A model generated the notes under the pieces. It was not told the origin of the DNA and made no database searches. It saw only the letters and a program-made list of their open reading frames with translations. A stretch of 64,000 nucleotides of DNA from Adiantum capillus-veneris (taxonomy: Eukaryota > Streptophyta > Polypodiopsida > Polypodiales > Pteridaceae). The first letter of the stretch is position 1; the number at the start of each line of letters is the position of its first letter. The stretch covers positions 105,946,141 to 106,010,140 of the forward strand of contig CM043942.1 in NCBI GenBank assembly GCA_014529385.2. The letters are read 5' to 3'. The position numbers were made by a program, and so were the translations under genes. Shown one piece after another: positions 50,200 to 60,689 of the stretch.

Positions 50200-50849
50200 T
50201 TCAAATTTCTTGTCATTGATTCTTCGGACTGAGGCTGTACATTCCAAATATGATATGTTTGTGCCAAGAGTGTAACATTAGCTATGCTCTTGAGAGTGTA
50301 CTTCAAAGTGTCGTCCTGCCACTCGCAAAGCGCTTTGTAAGTGCGTATCCATGAAACTCCCAAGATGATTTCCTCATTGAGGTTGTATCAACCAATGATG
50401 TGGAATTGATGTGGACAATGGTTGTTGTCAATGTTAATTGAGACATTGGCTTATCCCAAACTAACCATTATTCATTTATTAGCTGTCTTTAGCTCAATCT
50501 TGGTCAGTTCGATCATGGAGGTTGATAATTTGAAACATGTTAAATACCACATGGCATTGACACATGCCCCAATATCTACAATTGCTCTTTTGCTCGTTCC
50601 ATTGGCTAGTTGGACATTGATTTTTACATTTATTCCTCCAAGCCAACTTTGCTTGAATTGGATTGTTGCAATAGGACAAGAATGTGCTTCTATCTATCGT
50701 AGTGGACCTGGAGACCTGGATTTTGTCATTCCTTGCGCTTCAAAGTTCGCAATCGATCTTCCTCTTGTGCTTGTTGTTTTATTGCTTGAGCCTTCTGCTT
50801 TCTCTTCTTTGCTTCGTGTATCTTATCCAACATTTTTGCGGTGAGATAG
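50200..50849 (-). pseudogene. Ty3/gypsy protease relic
   Basis: The minus strand reads INVQLANGTSKRAIVDIGAC then VNAM (near 50560-50650), a retropepsin site with DIG instead of DTG or DSG. ILGVSWIRTYKALCEWQDDT (50290-50360) matches the second protease block. Upstream is a Lys/Glu-rich stretch (AKKRKQKAQAIKQQAQEEDR). The relic is cut by the copia LTR at 50850. RT was not found on its other side. Confidence 0.7.
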
Positions 50850-51075
50850 TGTTACCATATAAATGTGGTAGTGATGTGTGTGAACACACTAGGAGCGCTG
50901 GGGAAATTTTTCTCTCTTTAGGAGGGTTTTCCCCCCGTGCATTGTATATACGCCCATCACTCTAGGGCTATCTATCTTTCCATTGCACACAAAGTATACA
51001 CTCTCTATTGTGTGCCTTGAGCTTCCTTCATCTTCTCCAAGCTGTGTGCATTTCTCTCCAACCCTAATTCCAACA
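50850..51075 (+). repeat. 5' LTR of element C (226 bp)
   Basis: Runs from TGTTACCATATAAATG to TTCCAACA. It aligns with 60690-60915 over its whole length, with scattered substitutions. The preceding pentamer GATAG may be the target duplication; there is no free right flank to compare. Confidence 0.92.
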
Positions 51076-51077
51076 AT

Positions 51078-51089
51078 TGGTATCAGAGC
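51078..51089 (+). other. PBS of element C
   Basis: TGGTATCAGAGC, perfect initiator tRNA-Met type, two bases after the LTR. Confidence 0.92.
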
Positions 51090-51435
51090 AGGTTGCGTCC
51101 TCCCGGGCTTAGTCGCAAGTAGCTCCAGCACACACCTGCTCATTCTCTCTGATTTTAGTGAGTTTCGCGAGCATTTGCAGGTCGACAAAATTTCAAGACA
51201 ACTCGTAGAGCTAAGTGTGCTCAGATTTCTGATTCAGGCTCATTTCGGACTCCGTTTCCACTATAGGCAGTACTGCACAAGCTATTTTGTCATTTTATAC
51301 AAAATTTCTGTTAGTGCCGTTTTTTGCATAACAAGTGCCTTACAATCTTCTATGGTTTGTACTATATAGCATGTGTTGTTCCCGCTTTGTTTCTCCTCTT
51401 TTCGGGCAGTTTTCACATTAGGTGCAACATTTACC

Positions 51436-52400
51436 ATGGCTAACAACAACACATATGTGTTCATGATGTTTGCTGCTGAGGATAGATTGGATGGGGACAA
51501 TTACCCTATCTAGGCTTACATGATGCGACATGTTCTTGTGTCAAAGGGCGTCTAGAATATTGTGCAAGGCATTGATGTACGTCTTGGTTCTGAGGATGTA
51601 GGCGATGCTGAGGATGTGGCAGGTCTTGCTGCAAGGATTGCTGCTATTAGAGTTGTTTTGCCTACGACAGAACAAGCTCATTGGGATGTAAAGGATGCAC
51701 AAGATCATGCGTTGATTGCATTGTCTGTGAAGCGCACCATTACTCCTCACATTTGTTCAGCAAAATTTGCAAGACAGGCTTGGGATATTTTAGTAGGTCT
51801 TTATGCAAGCCGCAATGAGGCTAAAATTGCTTCGCTGCGTAAAGAGCTAGAGTCAAAGATTATGCACGAGGAAGATGATATGGACACTTTCCTTGCTGGT
51901 GTCAAGGATATCAATGAGCAACTTATTTTTGCAGGTGAAGTCATTTCAGACAATTCCCTTGTGCAGACTATTCTTGATGCCTTACCAGATTCTTACCAGA
52001 CTTTTGCTAGTAAATGGAGACTTATGACCCAAGGAAATCCTGAAGTTGTCAAGTTTGATGCATTATGCACATTGCTATTGCAAGAGTCACTTTCCAAAAA
52101 AAACAGGACTAGATAGCGTGCAGTTGAATAGGCTTTTATTTCTTCTCAAAGAAAGGGTGGTAACAACAATGCAACCACTTCTTATGGTCCAGCTGCGAGT
52201 GGCAAAACTTATGTTCCCAATGCTTCTGTTGGCAGCACTTCGTCTAGAAATTCAGGTGATAAGGGCAAAAAGAAGTTGCTTTGCCATTATTATAAAGCTA
52301 ATGATCACTTGATCAAGCAGTGTTCTAAGTTGATGTCCGAAGAGGCTAAGAAAAAAGAAGGTGGTTCCACTGCAAATGCTGGTTACACTACAAATGCAAC
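51436..52400 (+). pseudogene. Copia gag of element C
   Basis: The likely start is ATG 51436 (MANNNTYVFMM). Conserved gag blocks: SAKFARQAWDILVGLYAS and DDMDTFLAGVKDINEQLI. TAG stops interrupt at about 51512, 51553 and 52114; the second and third are shared with element E. The zinc knuckle at about 52276-52320 reads CHYYKANDHLIKQC, with the second Cys changed to Tyr. Element E retains that Cys but has lost the last one. Confidence 0.88.
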
Positions 52401-53830
52401 CATTGTTGAGTCTTCTGTGAAAGGAGATTGTGATGCTGATGTTGAAGCAGACTGGGCTTTTAGTGCAGAGTGCACTTACAATCCTGATGTCCATGATGCA
52501 TGCATGCCAGTTGCTGTAGATTCACATGTGTGGTATTTTGACAGTGGTGCTACAAAGCTACAAAGCATATTACCTCACATCGTAAATTATTCACCTCTCT
52601 CAAGTCTATCCCCCATGGAAATTCAATCACTTGTGCCACCAATGCCTCTTATCTGGTTCAAGGAGTTGGAAAGATTGTGCTTACTTCTTCAAATGGTAGT
52701 TCTTTTACACTTGTTGATGCACTTTATGTACCTGGGATCAAGAAGAATCTTTTGTCTCTATCAGCACTTGCTAGACTTGGACTTGTAGTCAAATTTGTGG
52801 ATGACAGATGTACAATTCATGATCTCAATTTTGGTGATGAAATTGTTGCATCTGGGCTTTTGTGCCATGGGTTGTATAAGCTCACTTTGTATGACAAGTG
52901 TAGACAAAATTTTGCAAATGTAGTTGTAGATTCAAGGGCTATTTTAGATGCAAAACTTTGGCATGCACGTTTTGGTCATTTGAATTTTGCCAGTTTGCTG
53001 CGTTTGGAGAAATCTAATATGGTTGCTTCTTTGCCGCCTCTTGAAGCACTTGTCAAACATGTTTGTGAAGGCAATATTTTGGGTAAGATGCAGCGTTCAA
53101 AGTTTCCAAAGGATGGTTCAGTTAGGGCCACATGCAGGTTCCAGCTTGTGCATAGTGATGTTTGTGGGCCCATGCAAACTCCATCCTTGGGCAATTACCT
53201 TTACTTCGTGACTTTCATTGATGATTACTCCAGGCATCCATGGGTATTTCCACTTAAAGATAAGTCCAAAGTTTTTATGTGCTTCAAACAATTTTGGGCT
53301 ATGGTTGAAAGTGTCGCGAAATGTACTATGGGCACCCTTTGTTCCGATCGAGGGGACGAGGTTATGTCTCTTGAATTTAATGCATTTCTGGCTAGTTGTG
53401 GGATAAAACACCAATGTACAGTGCCTTATACACCTCAACAAAATGGTGTTGCTGAGAGGAAAAAAAGGTCACTTACAGAAATGGCACGATGTATGGTCAA
53501 AAGACAAGCTTTCCTGCATTCTTTTTGGCTTGAGGCCACCATGTGTGCCACTTATGCACTAAACAGGTGTCCTACGAAAGCTTTGTAGCCTATTGCTCCA
53601 TATAAACCATGGCATGATAGAAAGCCTTCTATTGCGCACATGTGTGTTTTTGGTTGTTTGGCATATGCTTTGGTGCCACATACACAGCGCAAAAAATTGG
53701 ATGATAAGGCTGTCAAATGTATTATTGTTGGTTATAGGGATGAAAGCAAAGGTTACAGGTTGTATCATCCACAAACAAAGCCTATTCTAGTTTCACGGGA
53801 TGTAGTGTTTGTGGAAGATTCTGTTTAGCC
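52401..53830 (+). pseudogene. Copia protease and integrase of element C
   Basis: The protease site FDSGATK lies near 52540. Directly after it an 8-bp tandem duplication (CTACAAAG) shifts the frame; element E lacks it and reads on as HITSHRELF. The frame at 52677-53588 holds the pre-integrase block LWHARFGHLNFASLLRLEKS and the integrase core with HSDVCGPM, LCSDRGDE and QQNGVAERKK, so the DDE residues are present. A TAG at 53586 follows, and the C-terminal block VFGCLAYALVPHTQRKKLDD continues after it. Confidence 0.9.
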
Positions 53831-54401
53831 CTTGATGTCATGTACTGGAGACAGTAATGTAAGCTCACAGGACATTTATGACACTTTTTTGCCTCTTTTC
53901 TATGGTGGAATTTTGAATGTAAATTCCAATGAGGCAAATGTACAGCCTATGGGGGTTTCTAAAAATGTTACAGATCAACCTATTACTTATGCAAATGTAC
54001 ATGATGTACTTGATGACGAGAGAACTGAAAATGAGCAGGCTAGAGGTATGCCAAAATGGATGGTGCATACATTACCTGACAGTAAATGGCATGCACCTTT
54101 GTCTATTCGTACTCGTTCAGGCTCTTGCCATGCATCTTATGCATCAGATTGTTATGCTTTGGCTGTGTCTAGCTTATATGATGTTGTGGAACCTCTGTCT
54201 TTTGATGAAGCGCAAAATTCAAAAAAATGGATGGCTGCCATGCAATCAGAATATGATGCACTTATAGAAAATGACACATGGACTTTATGTGATTTTCCTT
54301 CTGGCAAAAAGGCCATTGGCACAAAGTGGGTTTACAAGTTGAAACACAAGCCGGATGGTGAGATCGATCGCCATAAGGCTCGCCTTGTTGCAAAGGATTA
54401 T
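53831..54401 (+). pseudogene. N-terminal part of copia RT, left of element D
   Basis: Reads KWMAAMQSEYDALIENDTWT and GTKWVYKLKHKPDGEIDRHK, ending ARLVAKDY at the insertion point. This is the start of the copia RT domain. Translation then runs into element D and stops at once. Confidence 0.92.
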
Positions 54402-54562
54402 TGAAAGGGCGATGGTAATGCGTGTGTTAGTCTCCACACAACCATGCTATCTTATAGCCTCCCCCTAGTGTACACACTGTCCGGCCATGCCGATGGCCTT
54501 GCCTATAGGACCCATGTCCTTACCGTGCCGGTGGCCTTGCCCATAGCACCCATGTCCTTACA
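54402..54562 (-). repeat. 3' LTR of element D (161 bp, with internal duplication)
   Basis: In minus orientation it starts TGTAAGGACATGGG and ends CCCTTTCA. It is 39 bases longer than the other LTR because the block GGCCTTGCC...CCCATGTCCTTAC is present twice in tandem, the copies differing at a few bases. Confidence 0.88.
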
Positions 54563-54565
54563 TTA

Positions 54566-54574
54566 CCCCCCCCC
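54566..54574 (-). other. Polypurine tract of element D
   Basis: Nine C on the + strand, that is a run of G followed by TAA on the coding strand just before the LTR start. This is the expected PPT position. Confidence 0.7.
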
Positions 54575-55640
54575 TTGGAGAATCATTTTTTTCCTAAAAA
54601 ATGAACGTAGGAAAATGTTTCTTAAGTGCGGGGACATTCTCCCATGTAGAACCTTCTTTAGGTCTATCTACCATTTTACCAACACCTGTCGTCTGACACG
54701 ATGTCTGATGCGAAGCTCATGAGAATCCAAAATCTTTTTGGGCTCATGAGGGTTGCTAACGTACGCTCGTAGCATATCCTATAGCACTTGATTAACTCTT
54801 TCGGTTTGACCATCCGTTTCAGGATGATCAGCCATACTTAGATTAAGTTTAGTTTCCAAGTTTTGGAACACACCTCTCCAGAAGAGATTATCGAACTTTC
54901 AATCTCTGTCATTAATGATACTAGCTGGAAGACCGTGGAGTTTATATATATGCTCTATAAATAGCCATGCTAATTTCTGTGTCTTAACCATAGGCTTAGT
55001 GGGAATGAATCGACCCATCTTTGTGAGACGGTCTACAATTACCAAATTGGCATCATGGCCACGATTTGTAGTAGGTAGTCCTACTACAAAATCCATAGAG
55101 ATACTCTCCCACTTACCTTGTGGAATCTCTAAAGGATGTAAAAGGCCATCTACCTTGAGGCACTCTGCCTTCCTAACTTGGCACTGTTGGCAGTTTAGTG
55201 CGTACTCTTAAGCATCATGATGTAAGTCCGGCCAATAAAATTGCCGTCGAACTAAGGCACACGTCTTACGAATACCTAGATGACCAGCACTTCGACTATC
55301 GTGACACTGAAATAAGATTTGGTGCTTGGTGTCTGAGTCCTTTGGCACACATACTCTACCTTTGTGGAGTAAGTAGCCATCATCAATGGAAAAATTCTTC
55401 CATCGCTTAAGATCTCCTTGAGTAGGGGTGGAGCTCTGTGTGTTGGAGTTTTTATCTGCGCGTGCAGAGACATGTTGATCTGGCTGTATAGAGACATGTG
55501 AGTGTGAGGGATCCCTTTTTAAAACTGCACTCCACAGTTTAGCATATGATTGATCTTGTGCACACTTGCCACGTAATGACTCTAAAAATCCACTCTTTAT
55601 TTTCGTGAAAGCAAGTGAATTAATCTGAGGCATCCGACTT
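54575..55640 (-). pseudogene. Integrase and chromodomain of element D, with internal deletion
   Basis: The minus strand reads GHLGIRKTCALVRRQFYWPD and a following CQQC (zinc finger), WESISMDFVVGLP, ASIINDRD and TDGQTERVNQVL (DDE core). Soon after DMLRAYV the sequence jumps to EPKKILDSHELRIRHRVRRQ and VLVKW, the start of the chromodomain, so about 100 residues of the integrase C-terminus are missing. A stop follows VKW, and TWENVPALKKHFPTF completes the domain in another frame. Confidence 0.88.
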
Positions 55641-55756
55641 AGTGCATCCGTTACTACATTTTATCGCCCCTTGTGATACCGAAGCTTACAATCATAATCT
55701 TGAAGGATTTTATCCCATCTAGCTTTACGGCCCTTCAAGTATGTTTGAGTAGTAAA

Positions 55757-56161
55757 TCACTTAATACTCTCATGGTCAAAAACTACTTCAAACTCGGCAC
55801 CATATAAATAGTATTGCCACTTTCGTAAAGCATGAATTATGGCATAGAGCTCTCTCTCATAGACATAATAATTCTGTTGAGCTCTATCTAACTTTTTACT
55901 TTCAAAGGCTATAGGTCTTCCCTCCTGGAGAAGTACCACACCAATTGCTTTATCACTAGCATCAGTCTCTACCACAAACGGCTTAAGTGGGTCAACGATT
56001 GCTAGGATGGGAGCAGTGGCTATAGCTACCTTGAGCTGTTCGAAACTGCATTTTTGTGCTTCTTCCCAAGAAAAGGTCTTACCTTTTGTTTTAAGTTGAC
56101 CCGTCATAGGAACAACAATTTTGGCATAATCATGGATATATTGTCGATAAAATCCAGCCAT
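55757..56161 (-). pseudogene. RNase H of element D
   Basis: Starts with the RT connection block MAGFYRQYIHDYAKI and contains FVVETDASDKAIGVVLLQEG, YYVYERELYAIIHAL and EFEVVFDHESIK. The first acidic residue, the Glu and the later Asp are visible. The frame ends at a TGA or TAA just after HESIK, where related proteins continue. Confidence 0.88.
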
Positions 56162-56163
56162 GC

Positions 56164-56600
56164 CTAAAAAATTTGAAGCTCCTCAACCGTGTTGGGATGT
56201 GGCCATCGAAGAATGGCAGTGATCTTGTCAGTGTCCATTTTGATGCCAGAACAAGAGATCACATGACCGAGGTAATCTATCTCTATTTCAAAGAAATCGC
56301 ACTTGCTTTTCTTAGCATACAACACGTGAGCTCGTAGCTGTTCGAACACTAATCGTAAGTGTTCTATGTGTTCATCTTCAGTCTTAATGTAAATGAGAAT
56401 GTCATCAAGGAAAACCACAAAAAATGTTCCAAGATAGGGACGTAAGACACTATCCATGAGTGTCATATATGTAGCTGTAGCATTGGATTAGACCAAAAGG
56501 CATAACCAAAACTTCAAAATGCCCGAACCGTGTTCTAAAGACAGTTTTGGAGATATCTTGTAAAAGGATACACACCTGGTGGTATCCTGAACGAAGATCT
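56164..56600 (-). pseudogene. RT catalytic region of element D
   Basis: Contains [20 protein letters not shown] and the catalytic FLDDILIY, then DYLGHVISCSGIKMDTDKIT. The segment at 56470-56600 (the FGL-NAP block) is frameshifted. The frame is separated by one stop from the RNase H frame. Confidence 0.88.
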
Positions 56601-57876
56601 ATCTTTGTATAATATCTTTCCCCATGGAGTTGATCAACAACTCATCTACTCTTGGTAGAGGATACTTGTTCTTGATGGTTATGGCGTTTAATCCGCGATA
56701 ATCTATGCACATGCGCATAGTACCATCTTTCTTTTTTACCAATAGAATTGGTGATGCCCAAGGTGAAGTGCTAGGTCTAATGAAACCACGGGCAAGGTAG
56801 TCAACCAACTGACTCTCAACCTCCTTGGCTTCTTTAGAACTCATACGATAAGGTGGTTTACTCATCGGTTTAGTGCCTGGAAAGACATCTATGCCATGCT
56901 GCACATCACGTGTAGGGGTAAAACCCGGTGGTAAATCACTTGAGAAAACATCACTATACTCCATGAGTAAGTGAGTCAGATTTTTCCGTGCAAAAGGAGA
57001 AAGTAAACTAGAGTTAAGCTGGCATGGAGAATCTTGTAATTCCTGTAATGTTTGCTTTACTATAGTTCCACGTTGCTCTATAGAATTAAAATTGAGAGCA
57101 CTTTGCTCGTTAGATTTTTTAACACTTTGTTTATCATTAGAATTCATTGCACTTTGCATACCATTAGAATTCATTGCACTTTGCATATCATTACTAGAAT
57201 TCACTGCACTTTGCTCTTGAGAATTCACAAGACTTGGAGACAAGCAGTAACACAAAAAGACTTCATCTATTATATTTGCTTTTTGTAAAATAGAAAGCTT
57301 GGCTGTACATATAAGAGGTGCAAATGGTATGTTTTTCTCACCAAGCAAAAGAACATGTTTACCATTGGCCGTAAAGGATAAGGAGTTGTGTTCATAACTA
57401 GTGTGCAATGTGTTTCCTAAACCATGCAGCCTCTTTCGTCCTAAAACTACATCAACACGGTCCATGTTCATAACTTGGAAGTCAAGGGTCATCGTATGAT
57501 CTTGAACAATAAGCTCAACCCCTTGAACTATCGTGTCCCATACTTCTTTATCATTCCCAGACATCTGTTCCACCACATACTTGTGAGAGCAGGGAGTCTG
57601 TCTAAGCTTCAATTCCTTGACTAGCTTATAGTTCAAGAGGTTATGAGTTGCACCATCATCCACTAAAATATGAATATGTTGTCCGTTAATAGTACCATGC
57701 ATGCGAATCAAATCATGGGGGCCAAAGGTGGGCTGCCACATTGAAGCAGGCACACAATACTTGTGCTTTTCTTCCATATGAAGAACCTCTACAACACAAT
57801 ATTTAGGAGAGGAATCTAATGTGAGACATTGCACCGTGTGCATGGCCTTTTCTTTTTGCCTTGCAAAAGAGGACAA
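56601..57876 (-). pseudogene. Protease and RT N-terminus of element D (425-codon open frame)
   Basis: The longest frame of the element. The protease reads [20 protein letters not shown], with DDG where DSG or DTG is usual. The linker holds a short tandem repeat rich in Asn, Ser and Gln (QSAMNSN units, 57115-57225). RT starts with [20 protein letters not shown] and reaches [20 protein letters not shown]. It ends in a frameshift at about 56600. Confidence 0.88.
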
Positions 57877-58993
57877 TATTTCTTGTTATGCTGGTTCAAA
57901 AGATATCTAAAACACAAATTGTGTTTCTTTGCACGCTCAAAATCAGCCGTGCTGAGAGACCCACGTGGGGTATCTCGTGAGTGCTTAGGCTTCTTAGCCT
58001 CTTGTGGACGTGGAGAGGTAGATTGTCTCTTATTCCTCTTGGAATGTGTGGGAGATCTACCTCTCCATTGGATCTTAGCCACATTGCTCTTAGCAAAAAA
58101 TAATCTTAGAGTAGGGAACATTTCCTTTCCTCTCTTGGTCATCATTATATCTTTGAGCATGACTGATGGCTTCTTCCAAAGTTTTTGGATGTTGGGTCTT
58201 GACATGAAGACGATAGTCTTTGTCAAGACCCTTATTAAAACCTAGAATCTTTTGGAATTCATCTAGACCTTCTAGTTTTAATATGATTTCCTGATACTTC
58301 GAAAGGTACTATGTGAGAGAGAGGCCAGACATGCGGCATGCATCCCATGCTAACCAATTCTTATATTCTTCATTAGAGTCCAAAAACTCTTTGGAGCAAG
58401 AAGCTTGAAACATAGCCCAAGATGGAGGATGAGCATCTATTGGAAATGTCATCCACCACTTATAGGCCTTGCCTTTAAGAGATAGACTTGTTTCCACAGC
58501 CGTCTTTATATTCGGGGTGTGTCTCAATCTATGAATATCACTCCATTTGTGTAAGAACGTATTGACCGCATGCTTGTTGTGATCACGCTCTTCCCCTTGA
58601 AACTCAGGAATGGTGATATTCTTAAGTAATGCATTGCTACCTTTTCCATCTTCTGTAGCACTTGTCTCTTGGACTCCTTGAGTCGTGTGGAGCTTGGTTC
58701 CCTTGAACCGTGCCACTTGTGGCTCCTTGAGTCGTCTGTGAATTCATAAATTTCACAAGTAACTCCGTAAGATTGGTAACATTTGCATTGAGTGCATAGA
58801 GGTTGCTTTCAAGTAGAGTTTGGCAATGTTTCAAAGTCTTGAAAGAAGCCATATCTACAAGCCCATGATCTCCTAGATCATCATCATCATGTATATTAAT
58901 GTCACCAGCACCTGTGGTGCCCTGATTTTGATCTACATGCTCAAAATCAAAAGTGTGTGTAGGTGGGATATCCTCACTGGCCATGGTAAACAC
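57816..58993 (-). pseudogene. Gag of element D
   Basis: The likely start is at 58984 or 58993. The N-terminal part has acidic DDDDLGDHG. The gag domain reads KGKAYKWWMTFPIDAHPPSW (about 58430-58480). A frameshift lies at about 58660-58710 and a TAG after SGLSLT at about 58307, where Gln is expected. The knuckle at about 57870-57915 reads [14 protein letters not shown], with the second Cys changed to Tyr. Confidence 0.85.
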
Positions 58994-59692
58994 ACACTAA
59001 TATAAAGAGAGAAAAAATGTCAACTTGTACCTTGTGAAATTGAAGTTTGTGTGTTTTGTATGCTCCGCAATTTGCGCTGCATGCGAGCCTCACCCTGCGG
59101 GAATTGTAGCGCTTCACGTGTCGTTTGTCGTAAGAACACCTTTGTTGCCTCTTCACAAAAACTTGTCATTTTTGTGAAGGCTTTTGCTCACTTTGAAGCT
59201 ACCTCCTTGAGGAAAAAAGAATTTTTTGGAGAAAAACTTGGCTAACTCCAAGAAGTGAAAAGGAAGGGTGAAACTACTTCCTTGAAGTTTAAAGATTTCC
59301 CTTTCCTTCTAGATTTCTTTTCAACACAAGTGTGCTATCTTTCCTTGTTATACACAACAAGGGTTAAAGTGTTGGCCTCTTACCATCATGGGGTGGGTTC
59401 AACCCTCCTTCATGCAATGGTTGAGCGGGTCTTCCTACACGCGCAGCCAACAGAAGCCTTCGCTGCCTCGATGCCGTTGAGTTGCAGGTCAAGTTTGCCT
59501 TGGTCGCCCACCGTGGAGGACATAACAGGGCATCCGCGGTCAGTTGTCGTTGTCTGTCCACGTGCGCTTTGCACAAGAAACTATGCATGTCTTCATTTTG
59601 TTGCACAACGAAGACATCGTTGTCTATGGAACGTGGGAGAGAAGCAGCGCGTCGCATGCACATGCAATCTGCTTTTGGTCTCCTCCCAAAAA
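58994..59692 (-). other. Leader of element D between PBS and gag
   Basis: About 700 bases with no supported gene. It is more GC-rich at 59380-59690. Open frames on both strands lack motifs. Confidence 0.5.
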
Positions 59693-59707
59693 TAGCTCGA
59701 ATACTAG
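59693..59707 (-). other. Degenerate PBS of element D
   Basis: In minus orientation CTAGTATTCGAGCTA directly follows the LTR end. It resembles the initiator tRNA-Met type CTGGTATCAGAGCTA with three differences. Confidence 0.6.
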
Positions 59708-59829
59708 TGAAAGTGCGGTGGTAATGTGTGTGCTAGTCTCCACCCAACCGTGCTATCTTATAGCCTCCCCCTAGCGTACACATTGTCCGGCCGTTCCGTG
59801 GCCTTGCCCATAGGATTCATGTCCTTACA
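59708..59829 (-). repeat. 5' LTR of element D (122 bp)
   Basis: In minus orientation it runs from TGTAAGGACATG to CACTTTCA. It aligns with 54402-54562 apart from the extra unit there and a dozen or so substitutions, suggesting an older insertion than element A. At 122 bp it is short for a Ty3/gypsy LTR. Confidence 0.88.
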
Positions 59830-60663
59830 GTTATGTACAGGCAAAAGTCATAGATTATGAAGAGACTTTTTCTCTGACTTCTCGTATGACTACTGTGTGT
59901 TTTCTATGTGCATTGACAGCTCATTTTGGTTGGGATGTACATCAATCAAACATTGTTACTACTTTCTTGAATGGTGATATATTTGAGGTAGTTTATGTAA
60001 TGCAGTCTCATGGTTTTTTCAAGAAAGGACAAGAGGACAAAGAGTGCAGATGTAAGAAGGCTTTGTATGGATTGAAGCAATCTCCTCGTGCTTGATATGA
60101 GAAAGCTGACACTCATTTGGTCAAACAAGGCTTTCGTAACAACCAAACAGAAAGCACATTGTATGTAAAGCTTGAGGGTGATGTACTTCTCATTGTGGTT
60201 CTTTATGTGATTGATTTGCTGATCTCACTGGACAAAATGAGTTACATATTGTTGAATTCAAGTCTGATTTAAATGCTACCTTCAAGATGACAGATTTGGA
60301 ACTGTTGCATCATTACTTGGGTATACAGTTTAAGCAGTGTGATGGTGGTATTGCCTTGTGTCAGAAAAGTTACATAGAGACATTGCTATGTAAGTTTGGA
60401 TTTGAGGATTGCAAACCTATTGCCACTCCTATGGAAACAGGTTTTAAGTTGAGCCTACATGATGCTGGCGATCCTGCTGATGTCACTCTTTACCGAACTA
60501 CTGTTGGATGCCTCATTTTTGTATGCCACACGAGGCCGGATATTCAATTTGCAGTCTCACAGGTCAACAGATTTATGCATAGCCGAGGGTCTAAGCATTG
60601 GTAGGCTGTCAAGAGGATTTTTCGCTACCTTAGTGACACTTTACATCTTGGCTTGTTTAATCC
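59830..60663 (+). pseudogene. C-terminal part of copia RT, right of element D
   Basis: Resumes as YVQAKVIDYEETFSLTSRMT and holds ALYGLKQSPRA followed by TGA where Trp is expected. The catalytic motif reads YVID near 60205 instead of YVDD, and one base is missing just after. The late blocks LLHHYLGIQFKQCDGGIALC and FVCHTRPDIQFAVSQVNRFM are clear, then HW, TAG and AVKRIFRYL. It ends shortly before the PPT with no RNase H. Confidence 0.9.
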
Positions 60664-60673
60664 CAAGGGGGGA
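60664..60673 (+). other. Polypurine tract of element C
   Basis: AAGGGGGGAT about 17 bases before the right LTR. Slightly far from the LTR start, but the only purine run there. Confidence 0.55.
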
Positions 60674-60689
60674 TAATTGCCGCTAGACT

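Larger units (their letters stand above)
54402..59829 (-). mobile_element. Element D: minus-strand Ty3/gypsy chromovirus nested in element C
   Basis: Short LTRs (54402-54562 and 59708-59829), a degenerate PBS, and gag, protease, RT, RNase H, integrase and chromodomain on the minus strand. The flanking pentamers are ATTAT (54397-54401) and GTTAT (59830-59834), a 5-bp target duplication with one mismatch. The host copia frame resumes exactly after it. Multiple frameshifts and stops are present, and the end of integrase before the chromodomain is missing. Confidence 0.93.

Noticed and set aside
50422-50844. 140-codon + strand frame with hydrophobic stretches
   Set aside because: It is the antisense of a recognisable minus-strand gypsy protease region; the hydrophobicity follows from that.
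57052-57288. 78-codon + strand frame opposite the Asn/Ser repeat of element D
   Set aside because: It is a shadow of the repeated linker on the coding strand.
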